Made by a program: the position numbers and the translations under genes. Positions 13,850 through 25,887 of a stretch of DNA of 64,000 bases are shown piece by piece. Position 1 is the first letter of the stretch, and each line of letters begins with the position of its first letter. The stretch is from assembly GCA_018389105.1 (NCBI GenBank), contig JACATO010000321.1, forward strand, positions 252,501-316,500, given 5' to 3'. The DNA is from Nautilus pompilius (Eukaryota > Mollusca > Cephalopoda > Nautilida > Nautilidae). The notes below the pieces were generated by a model. It had not been told where the DNA came from. It made no database searches and saw only the letters and a list, made by a program, of their open reading frames with translations.

Positions 13850-14135
13850 TCATCTCAATGCGGGAAGGGATGGTGTGGGCTATTAATTCAGGTAACCAAG
13901 CAAGTTTTCTTGGTTCAGAGGTCAAGGTGCGAGTCATTTGAAGGTTACTCACAAGACCCTTCACCACATGTACCTGAGAAACTCTACTGGAACTCTTCAT
14001 TTTAGATGTGGAAGCTGCCTGGAGGAAGCCAGTATGGCCAGCTGGTAAAGAAGAGCAAGCGGAACTACCAAGGATGTACAATGCCAAACAGAATCCAAGT
14101 TGACTGGCTCTAACTTGGGCCCTCAACAAAGCAGT
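13850..14135 (-). repeat. tRNA-derived SINE copy, minus strand
   Basis: Read on the minus strand it carries CTAGACTGCTTTGTTGAG at the head, CTTCTTTACCAGCTGGCCA in the body, then CTTCCACATCTAAAA and GAAGAGTTCCAGTAGAG. These blocks occur in the same order as in the other copies of this dispersed family. Its single-frame ORF (13785-14129) is incidental. The ends are approximate. Confidence 0.65.
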
Positions 14136-15763
14136 CTAGTGACTTACTGTCGGCTACTTTTTATGGTTATAATAACAAAACATAACTTAAGGGAAATAGT
14201 TCTTAATGCAATGTTGAATATAGATTTGTCTTGTTTTCTATGGAATTGCTTGTATATAAATGTGACTACATATGTCTCAAGATTTTTCTTAGTATAATTA
14301 AACAAAGCAACACAAGTTACTGTGAGCATTGCTCAGGCTTGGTGTCAAGACTCTCAAAACTATTCATTATGCAAAACAACTTGTCACCTAAGCATAAGGG
14401 GAAATAACTTGGTAAATTTGGGCAGAAAATTAAAATTTATAAATATTAACAAAAATAGAGCAGGTGTTAGTTAATGGAGTGATGTTAGCCAATCAATAAT
14501 TAATTGGCTTTGGTGTTGAAGTTAAAGTATTTTAATGGAACAATTTCAGATTATCAGATTTTTTTTTTTTTTTGTCTCTAGATATTTTCATTTTTTGGAT
14601 CAGTCATAGGATTTAATGAAGAAATAATTAGAAGTTTACTTAAATATTTTACTAGAATCTCTTAAATTAAAGTTAGAATTGTTTGTGATACATAGAGAGA
14701 AAATTAGGAAGATTCTGAGAGGACCATGAGACACGATAGGGCCACCACCATTGCATTTAGTTCTGTCTGCAGTATATTTGAATCTTACATTAGGGAAGTT
14801 AAGACTTCTAAAACAAGTTAAACTCTAGTTCTGGGGGTCAGTGATTTGTTACATTTTCTGTGCATCTTCTCAAGATGTATAAATTTCCCCCTCGTTTTAA
14901 TGAATTGCCTATATGATTTAAAGTAAATAAAATGTAATTTTGCTATCCGGTTGTTAAATTAAATAAGGAAAAACGAAATGCTTGTTTACTTTTTGGAATT
15001 AGTAAAGCAATGGAAGACGACAGGCAGTATTTTATTGCTTAATTTATCACTGCTATTTTTTTCTTTTTTTGACAAATCTCTTGATCTTATTCTCTTATCT
15101 GCCTCTAAGAGTAGTTGAACTGACAGGGTCTTCCTGAAAAACACCTAAGATGCTCTTTTCAACAATTTACCATGTACCACAACTAAATAGTTGGAATTTC
15201 CCTTTACATTCCGCATGCACTTTTGACTTAAAACTGGTTGCCATGTCAACCGTTTTTTTTCTGGTTTAATTCTAAAATGCATAACTCTGGGAATAATTGT
15301 GGAAGACTGATTATTCACAATAAATGCAGCTTAAGGATCTGTAGGCTATTTCTTTTGTAGCATTAGTTGTTTTCTAGCTACTGGATTCTAGGTTTTTGTT
15401 GGCTTCTACAAACTAAGAGCGGGGGGAGAAACTTTACTTTCTTAAATATTTGGAGCTCTGCATGAACAGACTTGAATGCTACGACTTCAGCTATTAGTTG
15501 CCATTACATGGTTTCAGCTGTACTACTTAGCTTTTTTTAAAATTCATCCTGAGCGAGATAAAATGCAGCATCTTTCTTGCTGCCTTAGGAAGAATTTCTG
15601 ATTTTGGCTACATTATAGAGATCGGTGCACGTTAATTGCATCATATGATATTGCTTTAATGTGTCACTTGTAAAATATCACAATGACCGTTTACCACAGA
15701 CAGTATGCTTTCCAAATTGTAACTAATTTTCCATTTCAAAACATACTGAAAGACTTGGAATTT

Positions 15764-15784
15764 TAGAGGGAGAGAGAGAGAGAT
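15764..15784. repeat. (GA)n tract
   Basis: A short GA-rich tandem run. Similar runs occur near 19895, 25972, 47503, 49545, 53416, 59659 and 63420. Confidence 0.8.
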
Positions 15785-17179
15785 GACTAGTGGAAATTGG
15801 AGTTTAGCGTTATTTCTCGCAGTGGTTCATTCTGACATAAGTGGCCGACCAGACTTGATCCTTATCACATGTGACTAAAGGAGAATGCCCTGTGGATGAT
15901 CCATCTACCCACCTTTAGGAAAAAAAAGAAATTTAGTACGAGATCATGGCAGCTATAAAACTATTTTTGCGGTGGACAACAGTTTTAATACAACTTTATT
16001 TGATAAATAGTAATAAACGTATTTCCACTTGTTTTGCAAATTGTTATAATACTAAGTGAATACAAGACGAAAAAAGTGATTTATACTTAAAACTTTAATG
16101 CTCTTTCCGAAAAAAAATAATGATGCCACCCAGGATTTTGTTTATAAAAGTTCTAGATGTTTCTATATTAATGAAGATAAATAACAAAAGGCTGGAAATC
16201 TTTGGCTTAAACCCAAAGTTATTTTATTGTTAATAAGTAAATGGTAATCTTCAGAGTTTTCATTCATTTAAACTGTTGGCTATGTAAATAAAACCAAATA
16301 CATACAGTTGCATTTGCTGTGAATCTTTCAACATTGACACAATGCTATTTGATGTTGAGAGGAACAGTGGAATTGAGCCTGTTAACTGGAATGGCTTGCT
16401 TTGAAGGTTTCTGCTAGTGTGAAACCTCTAAAAATTCTGAATTCTAAAGTTTTGTGGCCTCAGGATCTTAATTCTGAAATTTGTGAGTTTTTGGAACATT
16501 AGTGTAGTTCAGAATCTTGCCACTGACGAGTCTGAGTGCCATCAGCATTTCCTGGTGGCCATCTTGCATGTTTTGATTGTACCTCCTTACAACATCATGC
16601 TCTTCAGAAATTGCCCTTTATATTTTGCCATTTTTAAAATTTTTTTTTATCACCCCTTTTACTATGCCTCCCACCCAGAACAAAGATTTCTTACAATAAG
16701 AAAGGTGGTTAAAATATTGAAGAAATCACAGGAGGGAAAGTAATGCACTGACATGTGAAGAGAATGATGTTGGAAAAGTTTGCCATTTATGGCATAAAGA
16801 AAGAGGAGCATAGTTTCCATTTTGATAATGCTGGAAAATTTTATCAAGCACAAGTGTAACTAAGTGATTGAGAAATTGTATTTTTAAGCAGAGAAGTCTA
16901 AGTAAATCAAAACATTTGCTTTTGCTTGTATTTTTTAATGTTTTCAGTTAGTTTATTGCATTTGTGCACTTCATTCTTTCTTTGTTTATTTGAAGTATTA
17001 ATTTTCCCATTATACAGTTACTTATGTACACTGTATACATAATTTCTGCATTTCTATTCCAAATTTCAGTATTTCTGGGCTATACTAGATATTCGACCAG
17101 ACATTTGAGAACTGACATAATGTTGGTATCCAGCTTTGTCACTCTGCACACAGTGACGTCCCAAATCCCAGGTACATAA

Positions 17180-17720
17180 GGAAGCTTTCCAATGATGCCA
17201 GCAGCACTAGACTTGGGGTTGGCTAATGAAAACATCCTGATTGCTGCAACACAGCATTGATAGTTGACAGTCTACCTTTTGAATTAAAAAAAAAAACGAA
17301 CAATTTAGCACATACCTATGTTGTTTTGATAGATCTGTGGCAGGACATGTTGTTAAGGATGGAAATGTTATACAATTACCAAATCTGTTTTTACATGTAG
17401 GGAAAACAAGCAGCATTTGGCTAGAGATGAGTTTTTGTGCTGTTCCTTGTTGCAAACACATGATGAAAAATTCTTAGTGTAACACCTGACCTCACACCAC
17501 CATGGCATGTTGATAATGTGCAAAAATAAATCCAAGATCAGTGTCCTATTTTCTTTTGTCTTGTTCTGAAGACCAAAATCCTATCAGACACTTGTGGGAT
17601 AAGCTTGGAGGATCTCTGGCATACCAGAAACATGATCAGGCTTAACATCTCGCAATGAGCTTTGTGATGTTTATAGAAGCCAGACTACAAATGATAGCTG
17701 TGGTTATACACAAGGCTGCA
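17180..17720 (+). pseudogene. Tc1/mariner-like transposase relic, plus strand
   Basis: Fragments of a Tc1-type DDE transposase appear in order on the plus strand across broken frames. A stretch near 17320-17440 resembles the block around 'VIDGNL..RDE', with KDGNVIQL and then R-D-E-F-L. A PHTTMA fragment (about 17490-17505) sits where 'ARPHTAR' is expected. PIRHLWDKLGG (about 17580-17612) matches the 'NPIEHLWD' motif that carries the third acidic catalytic position, here with E changed to R. Stops interrupt it throughout. I cannot define inverted repeats. The match is by memory of the family, not by alignment, so subfamily and limits are uncertain. Confidence 0.55.
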
Positions 17721-18660
17721 AACCATCTTTTTTTGTTTGTAGATTGCCATGGAATTATGTGATGAGTTATTTCTTGACTAAACTCATAATATTAATACAT
17801 GCAATAACATCTCTACACATTTATAGAGGCAGGTATCAGCAAGTAGAGATTGACCCTAAACTTCTTAAATTTTTTTTTCTTCTTTAACCCAAGCCTTTCA
17901 AAAATGTTTGAAGTATACTGAAAATATCAGCTGATAAATACCAGATGGGACAAAGTTGTCTAATTTTTCATTTAGTGTTACTTATAAATGTAGTTTTATT
18001 TGCCGATAAATAAGATGGCCTTAAGTGAGGTTAGATGATAAAGTTGGATGAATATTTTTAAGAAAGAAAAGAAACTGTCAGATGTCAAATCATTTTATTC
18101 ACATAATAGGAGATTTCTCACCCCATGTGCAATGAACTGACAGACTTTTCATAACCACTTAGAAATGACTCATCAAATCTCTTGTGTATAAGATACCTTT
18201 TTGAAAATTATTTTACCTTGAATGCTTTTTACACAAAGTGGATGCCCTAGTAAGGAGTAGTTCACTAGGAGAAGCAAATCGATGTGAATTTTGTTTGGGG
18301 TGCCTGTTTTATATCTCCCAAATGAAGAGTTTCTCCATTAAAATTAATTTTTTTAATTTCTCTTCAAAATAGCTGGTTTCAGTGTTCACGGACTTTTTTC
18401 TTTATAAAAATTCTAGTAATTTAACCATTTCTTTGTGAAGCACTTTAACTGATGCCCAATAATAGGTAGTATCATTCTTCTAATTCAAGTGAGGCATGCC
18501 AGGACAGCAAATTTAAGCTTTGTGTTAAGGTCAGAATTGTCAGTTAAGATAAAGGTGTGTGTCGTTGACCTGACCTGTTTAGCCTAACTCTTAGCTAGGT
18601 AGATGGTATTTCTGTCATCGAAGAATGTAAGGGATTTACCTGCACTTAACCTGAAAGGAT

Positions 18661-18669
18661 GGGGGGGGG
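18661..18669. repeat. Oligo-G run
   Basis: An uninterrupted G tract, one of many of 8-13 bases in this AT-rich window (see findings). Confidence 0.9.
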
Positions 18670-21089
18670 AATCTTTGGTGATGTGGAGTTCATTTGTAGT
18701 TGTTTTGCACCCATGGCAGTGGATGATTTTTTAAATGTTTTGGTATCTGGCTGCTATTGTGGTTTCTGTTAGAGCCATTCCACTCAGAAGCTTTGTTTCA
18801 AAGTCTGCCCTGCTTGTATGCAGGTGTATCCACCTACATCAGAAATTGAGGAACCTGATGATGTCTGTTACCCTTTTGCCAAGGAAAACAGCAGTTAACT
18901 GATGTTGAAATCAGGTCTTGGAATCAGAAGCCATTCATGTTAGTATATTGTGCATAGGATATGAATTCTATAAATTCTTGTTGCATTTTTATTTCTTTAA
19001 AAATGACTATAAGGAAACTTTGTAACTATCATGTACAACTGTACACATTTTATAATGTTTGCAGTATCTTAAGTGCTTTTAAATGATCTAGATTACGAGA
19101 TCAGAATTCAAAGGAATTCTCATTGTCTTTAGTTTTAATTCTCTGGTTTCCATCTCCCCTCCCTGGTAGTTTTTTTTTTCCTTCTTTCTTTCTTTTCATC
19201 ATACTTGAATTAAAAAAAGTTCTTCTTTCCCTTCATCTATAAATTTAATGTTGATTTCTTATTTTACTCAATGCAGAAATGACATTTTAAAACAAAATTT
19301 GGTGCAATTTCTTGTAGCATTAATAAAAAAAACTAATTACTACATTAGAATCTAACATTTTAAGGAAAATATTACAGTTCTACAAACCATTTCCACTAGA
19401 AAAGTGGTAACTGAAAGGAGACAAATTTAGCAATTAAAGAAATGAATAAGCTAAAAGCTTTTTCTAAATTTTTTTTAGCTTATTCAAGTGATGAAAGTGC
19501 ATTTCTCCTTCTGTTGCTGTTTTAAGTGTTTTTGTTGTTTGGATTCTTATTTCTCTGCATATAAGGTTGAAAAGCTAGATAAATTTTCTAGGTTATGAGA
19601 TGTTGATTGTTAGTTTTCCACATTTAGATTAAATTACTGCTTTTTAAATCTTGTTACTGTTGTGCAAGAATTTAATATGTAGTAGCATACCTTCGTTTTT
19701 GGTAGGCATGTGTACTCATCAACGTTGCCTTTAATTCTGTACAGAAGTATTAATGTTTGTATTAAGATTATTGTAAAGAAAATTTAAATAGTTTATTCAC
19801 TTACTCATGAGATAGTAAGAGCAAGTATAAGTTACGTTCTTTTATAAAGATGGCACCACTCTTACAAGTGACATTTGGATGTAACAAAACTAGTTTGCGA
19901 GAGAGAGAGAGCAAGAGAGATTTTGTAATATTGTCAATAAAATTAAAATGCATAATTCATTCACGAATACCAAACATGCTGCATGTACTAGATCAGGTGA
20001 TCATGGTAAGTCACTCTGGTATTTTTTTGTTCCTCGTATTATCATGCGACCGTAGGTACAACAGGTCTCAAACAACATGGCCGCTTTCAACTAAATAACT
20101 TTAATACTTTTAATAAACCTAAACTTTACTTTAGTATGGTACCAGGCCCATCCAAGTTATTTTTAATGTTTGTTTTTTTTTTAGCCAGTTGTGGAAACCA
20201 CCATGTTAATGCTATTCTTTACACCAGTTAATTTGAATATGAAGTTTCCTTTGCTTGACAACCACGATGTTGAAGCGTAGTTGGTTACGGTGAACTTTTA
20301 AAATGGGCCCTGGAGCTTTTTTTTTCTAATAGTGTAATTAAATAATCATCTAATTTTAAAGCAATTTAACGCAAAGAGATAACAATTTATTAGTGGGTAG
20401 AGGAAACCCTTTTTTCCCAACATAATCAATCATCACTTGGGGAATTACTGCCAGGGGAATAGATACCAATAAAAAAAAAAAAAAAAAAGGATGGGGGGTA
20501 AAGATTTAGAGCAGCTGTGCAGTTTATCAATTCCAGATGGCATGCATTAGATAGCCCTTCTGTCTCCATGGCATGGTGGGGGAGGGGCTGGAGATCTGTA
20601 ATGAAACTACCCATAACCAAGCCATGCATATATCCATCTATTAGCCAAAACTGTGTTTTTATATATATAAATAAAAACATCTACTTAATATTCCTTAAAC
20701 ATGAAGAGAATCCTCTAGTTGATGGATTTTCCAAGTGACTACACCCATTGGCTTTAAGTTGTGTTATTAACACAATATCTTAATTGTTAAAATCTATTTT
20801 TTTAATTTTAACGTTTTTAAAACCCATCCAGCGAAGTTGTGAATTCCTTGCCTGAAGGACGTAATATACTATTCTAGGGTGGGGGGGGGGTATGCACAAT
20901 GTTTGAAATAGACCTAGGTAATTCTATTACTTTTTCAAACATTACAGGAGCTGAGCAAGCTTTTCTAATAATAGTCCTTTAAATATTATTAATGACTGTA
21001 ATTTATAGTGTTGAAACATCAGCAGTCAGGAGGTATGCCCTCCTTCCCAATGGGAAATTAAAAAGGGATATTGGTTAAGTTATCCTCCA

Positions 21090-21215
21090 CATAGACCTAA
21101 TGTAGATTAGACATATATTTGCCTAGACAGGTGAATCTGTACTAGAAATCTCTCTATTTGGGATGTGGGAGGAAACCATGTTATAGAGGTCAAACCGAGT
21201 GGTTCTCAGTCATGA
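21090..21215 (-). repeat. tRNA-derived SINE fragment, minus strand
   Basis: On the minus strand it reads TGGTTTCCTCCCACATCCCA, then GAGAGATTTCTAGTACAG, the body blocks of the dispersed SINE family. No clear head was seen. Confidence 0.5.
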
Positions 21216-22044
21216 GTTGAATTTGCGAGAGCATCAAATGGACCGCAGTAATGCATTCAATAACTTAGTTTAAAAAAGGGAAAGAGCCATATTTAAATGT
21301 CAATGTATTTAAGACAGTGAACATGCAAAATGCTATAAACTTTTAGCATTACAAAATATTAGTTTAAAATCAAGTCGATGATCTTCGACATAGCTCATTT
21401 GTTTATTCCATCTACATCAGCACAGCTATGCAAGATATAAAATCTATAACATCTGTTTGTAAGATGCTGAATCTAATTATGGGAAGCCATGCTAAGAAGC
21501 AAATTGTCTCCACAGATGGCACACATTTCAACTCTTAGACGCATGAAAATTGTGTTGTGGGATGTTGTAGTGTGTTGGAATGTCTTTTAACCTTACCATT
21601 TTTTTTTTAAATGGATATTTGTCAGTTATTATTAAGTCTCAAACTAACAACTTATCCGTTACTTTTCTTTATATATATGTGTATATTTTTGACACTGAAA
21701 CTTAATTTTTAATCATACTAGTAAAGATTAATTTGGAGTGTTGAAACCTGATATCCTGATGTAGTCTCATGTTAAAATAAAATTTTCATAAGTAGCTATA
21801 ATGAAGCTCTTGGAAACTGGAACTTAGAATTAAATGTAAATAATACTTAGTTCAAAATAAATGTTTCCAGCCAGGATTTTTTTTTTTTTTTAAAAAAGGT
21901 ACTACTCGTTTGAAATTCGCCTTTATAGGATTTTCGCAATTATTTTAACCTTTAAGGCATTTATTTATTTTAATTTTTTTGGAAATTTTCAAGTCAATCT
22001 TACACATTCACCCAAAAACTTTCAAACTAATACGCACGTCAAAA

Positions 22045-22288
22045 GCCACTGGAATGTTTAAGTTGAGAGGGCCAAGAGGTTGAATCAGAGTCAGAACTGG
22101 CTCAGTTTCTTCTCGCTCTTCATTAGCTGGCTGCATGGGTTTTCTCCCACATCTTAAAATTGAGAGTTCTAGTAGAGTTTTTTTTTTTTTTTTTGCTGAC
22201 GTCAAAAGTGGCATAGGATTGGTAATACTTCCTAGTGGACATTTATGGTACTGTTCCCTCACTAGGGTTGTCTCCCTTGTAGGCAGTC
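22045..22288 (+). repeat. tRNA-derived SINE copy, plus strand
   Basis: A B-box-like GAGGTTGAATCAG (about 22077-22089) is followed by the body CTCTTCATTAGCTGGCTG, then TTTCTCCCACATCTTAAAA, GAGAGTTCTAGTAGAG and a long T run. The 3' end is GGGTTGTCTCCCTTGTAGGC. That same 3' end recurs near 39.93 and 42.27 kb, which shows that these are copies of one element. Confidence 0.7.
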
Positions 22289-22840
22289 TTTTTTTTGTTT
22301 TTTTTTTGAACATCATTGGTGAATATATATATATACTTCTTTTATTGTAGACATGGTGTAACTGAATCCATTCCACTATATCATTTGAATATTCACTTAT
22401 TTATTAGGTCTACATCTACAAGCTAAGAAATATCACTTACAGGATTAAAAAAAAAAATATTAGATTGCTAAATGGCTACATTTAACAGGTAACGTATTTG
22501 CTGGCTATGTTAAGGTGCAGGTGTCCTGTTGATGAGTGTAATAGGTAAGGTTAGAATTAAGAGGTGAGTTTCGTTGCAGGAACTGTGTGTGCTTGGAGAA
22601 CTAGTTTTCTGAAAAAGAAGAAAAACGAACCCTGCATTTGCCAGTCAAGTATTTTATAGTCGGATTGTGAAGAGATTTAAGCCATCATTTACAACACGTC
22701 CATCTTTACATTTAGTGCCTTAGACACTCACTCTGTCCTTTAGGTCTGTTTATCCATTTGAGATGTTCTCTGGTGTCTGTGGAAACATTTTTTGTTTTTT
22801 TTCCATCTTAAAACTAATAAATTTCCCCCTTTTCTTTCAG

Positions 22841-22932
22841 CTTTGCCTAGACAAAGTGTTTGGATTGACAGTGACCAATGGTGCTACCCTAGTTTGTGAC
22901 CCTTATACAAACATGATCGCTTATCCTGCAGG
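22841..22932 (+). CDS. WDR62/MAPKBP1-like exon (first certain coding exon; 31 codons, the last one split)
   Basis: The exon lies between a strong acceptor (TTTCTTTCAG) and donor GG|GTGAGT. It reads LCLDKVFGLTVTNGATLVC and then DPYTNMIAYPAG. Vertebrate WDR62 and MAPKBP1 have the same block (LEKVLGIT..., CDP, AYPAG) just before the first WD40 blade. It ends in phase 2 (GG), and the next exon supplies G to complete a glycine codon. In the family this segment opens the large N-terminal WD40 array of a scaffold that binds JNK-pathway kinases and acts at spindle poles. That role is family knowledge and is not shown by this exon. It sits between introns of about 22.8 and 10.8 kb. Confidence 0.93.
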
Positions 22933-25887
22933 GTGAGTAATTCCACACGTGTACCTGTGTTCTGTCTCACCTGTGAGTGAATTAGTTATGACACACAAAA
23001 CCCCCCAGCTATTTATTCTCTAGTTATAGTTAGTAGATACTGTCTATTTACCAACACAGGCAGACAGCGTGGGACGGAGCTTTGCATTTACTTTTCAAGT
23101 GATAAACTTAAAAATTGCACAACTTCATTTGGACAAAGGAAGTAGTAAATGGTGCTGATTTCAATTTTCTCTCTTTAACAAAAAAGAAAAAAGCTCTATC
23201 TAAAAAAAAACCTGGTGTTGCACTTCCTGTAACTATAGTAAAGGATTCTGCTTGTTTATACTCCGGATACATAAAAGTATGTATATATGTATTTAAGGGA
23301 AATAAACAGACATTGACTGTTGTGTTAGTGTGGTTAAGCAGCAGATGGGTAGAAGCTAGGTTGTGGACCCTTTTTATCTTTCACTAAGTACCACCACATG
23401 ATTTCAGTGGGCTGCCAGCTGTTCTGGTTTCCTTTTGTTCTTAGAATGGCCAGAATCTTCTTGATGATATATTACTGCGAAACAGTCAGATCTCCTGGAT
23501 GTTATCATCTCTGCAGGTTTTTGTTTTCTTTTGCCCTCTCCCTTTGAAATTTATTGGTATTCCTTCAGCTGAAGGAACAGATGAATGCATACAAATGCCG
23601 GGCCTGTGAGAATGGACTAGATATTTTAATACAGAAAGTAAAAGCTAATATATTTGTAATATCCGGTTGTGCCGTTTGGTGGCTACATTTTTGCATACAT
23701 CTGAACACACGCTAGCTTTGCTGATTACTTATAAGAGAGAGGTCTATTTGAAAAAAAACAAACAGATTCTATAGTCGGATTACAAAATGAGAGATGTGGA
23801 GAAAATCTGAGGTTCATCAAATTACCAAACATCTGGTTGATTGGTTCTAATTTTTATTCAGTTTTTATTTTAAAACGATAATTCATTAAATTAGATTGTA
23901 GGACATGCAAAACGAAGTCTCTGGATCTACCACATATGCACAACATTTGATTCTTTTTAATGCTGTTATGAAGATTAAAGAAACAAAGTTTGTTTTTTGT
24001 ACACGAATATCCTGAGGTGTTTACTGCTACAGCACTTAATTAAAAGAAACTACAGATTCAAAATTAAGGTGTTCTTATATCTCCTTATCCATAAAAAAGT
24101 AAATAATTCTGAATCAAAATGTATTCCATTTTTTTTCTTCTTTTTTTTTTTACAGAAAAAAAGTTGAATAGTTGCATTTAAGGATATTTTATAAAAAAAT
24201 ACTTGTGATGTTGATCATATTTTATAAGCTTAAAATGAAGTTATGAATGCTAGAAGATAAGTAATCTGAGTAATTTTGTTTTAACCATTAATTTACTATT
24301 TACTTTTGTTCCGTTGTGATGGTGAATATAATTAACATTTATGTATAATTAATTTTTAAATATATTAAGTTGAATTTGATTTTTTCTTATTAATCAATAA
24401 GCATCTGAAAATTGGTTACCTGAGGGAACAGATTTGACTTACTGTACGTAACAAAAAATTTTTCATCTCTGATTGTAGCAAAGATAGTTATCTTATTTTG
24501 CATGTTAAAAAATTTTTTTGCTTGTTTAATTAGCATTTAATCTGTTTCAGGTTTTCACAAAGGTTTGTTTCACATGTAATGTTAAATTAGGGTATTATTT
24601 CCCATCAACAGATTGTCTCCTCCATAGATTAGCCCCACCATTTTATCTTCGATTTACATACATTTGCAAGAGGCTTTTCTCTCTAAGCAGTTCAGTTAGC
24701 CAGGAGTGATTGGCTACTTCTGAGACAGAATGATAAAAGATAAGATGCTGATAGATTGTTTATTAGTATTCAAATGGACATCTCCAACAGCTAATAAAAG
24801 AACCAAAACAAAACCATTACCTGTTGATGTTGACTGTCTTGTTTATCCTAGCAGTAGAATTAACTGTACAAAGTCTATATAAAGATTCTGATAGATTAGT
24901 GTTTAGGAAAGAAGGATGGAATTAAAGGATTTCTGCTATTGTGCTTTTGCCTAAAAGTTACCTGGGCATGATTAAAATAACCTAAAGCAGGAAGCAATCA
25001 ATGAACCTAAAGTAGTTAATGGATTTTTCATTAGCAAGTTTGGAATTATTGATTTTCTTGACGAATAACTGGCGTACTGACTTAATCTTTAGTTTATTTC
25101 CAGTGAGCAGAACTGTTCTTGTAGTTCTCTTTGCACATGATGGAATATCAGTACTTGTTATGTACTGTGTGGTGTAGGCAAAGATTGTAATACAAATTAA
25201 ATGGCAGCCAATAATTTTTTGGGGGGGTGGAATAAGATGCAGATGTAATGAAGTTATATTTTAAACTTCATTTTTATGTTAGCGACAGGATAAACCAAGT
25301 TCAGCATAACTTCATGTCAGAACTAACAGACACTCTCAAAATTCAGTTTCAGGTTTGTTTGTAACGAAATTAATGCTGCTATTAATTTTTTATTGTATGA
25401 TTTATCAGGTGTATTAACCATTTGATAAGCAGAATGCATACAATTTTTAAGCAGAAAAATTACTTCATGAAATCTTGCATTGAATACACATCAATGTTTA
25501 CTGATTAAATAAACAATACTGCTTAGTTCTCTGATAGTGCATTACTCTGCGTTTAATGGTAAAGAGTTTATTTTTTTTTAAAAATTATTTTCACTAATTT
25601 GAACTTTTAACCCTGATAATAAATCTTACAGAAATTTTTAAAGATGGTTCAGATACAGGAAATAAACAATGATTTCTACATTTTCTTCATGCTGCCAGTA
25701 TTTAACTCTCCAAAGCATTTGGCTTGTATTTTTCTTTTGGTTTGTGCAGAAAAGTCTGACATTTTTGAACTTGAAGGATTAATGTTTTTAGTTACTTTTA
25801 GAGAAGCTGTAGATGAAACACTAGAGGTGAGTAGAATTTATTGTGCCTGTCTGCCGATGATACTGATCATGGTTGATCTGCTAAATA

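Larger units (their letters stand above)
20..22840 (+). other. Intron (about 22.8 kb) upstream of the first certain exon
   Basis: This stretch has no coding exon I can support. It ends in a strong acceptor: a pyrimidine tract with CCCCC and TTTCTTT, then CAG at 22838-22840. It holds a CpG-richer first ~900 bases, a hAT transposon at 6214-8481, a Tc1-like relic near 17.1-17.8 kb, SINE copies near 12.9, 13.9, 21.1 and 22.1 kb, and many homopolymer and GA runs. Stretches 900-6200, 8490-12800, 14140-17050 and 17800-21000 show only AT-rich sequence with scattered short tracts. If bases 1-19 are not an exon, the intron extends further to the left. Confidence 0.6.
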
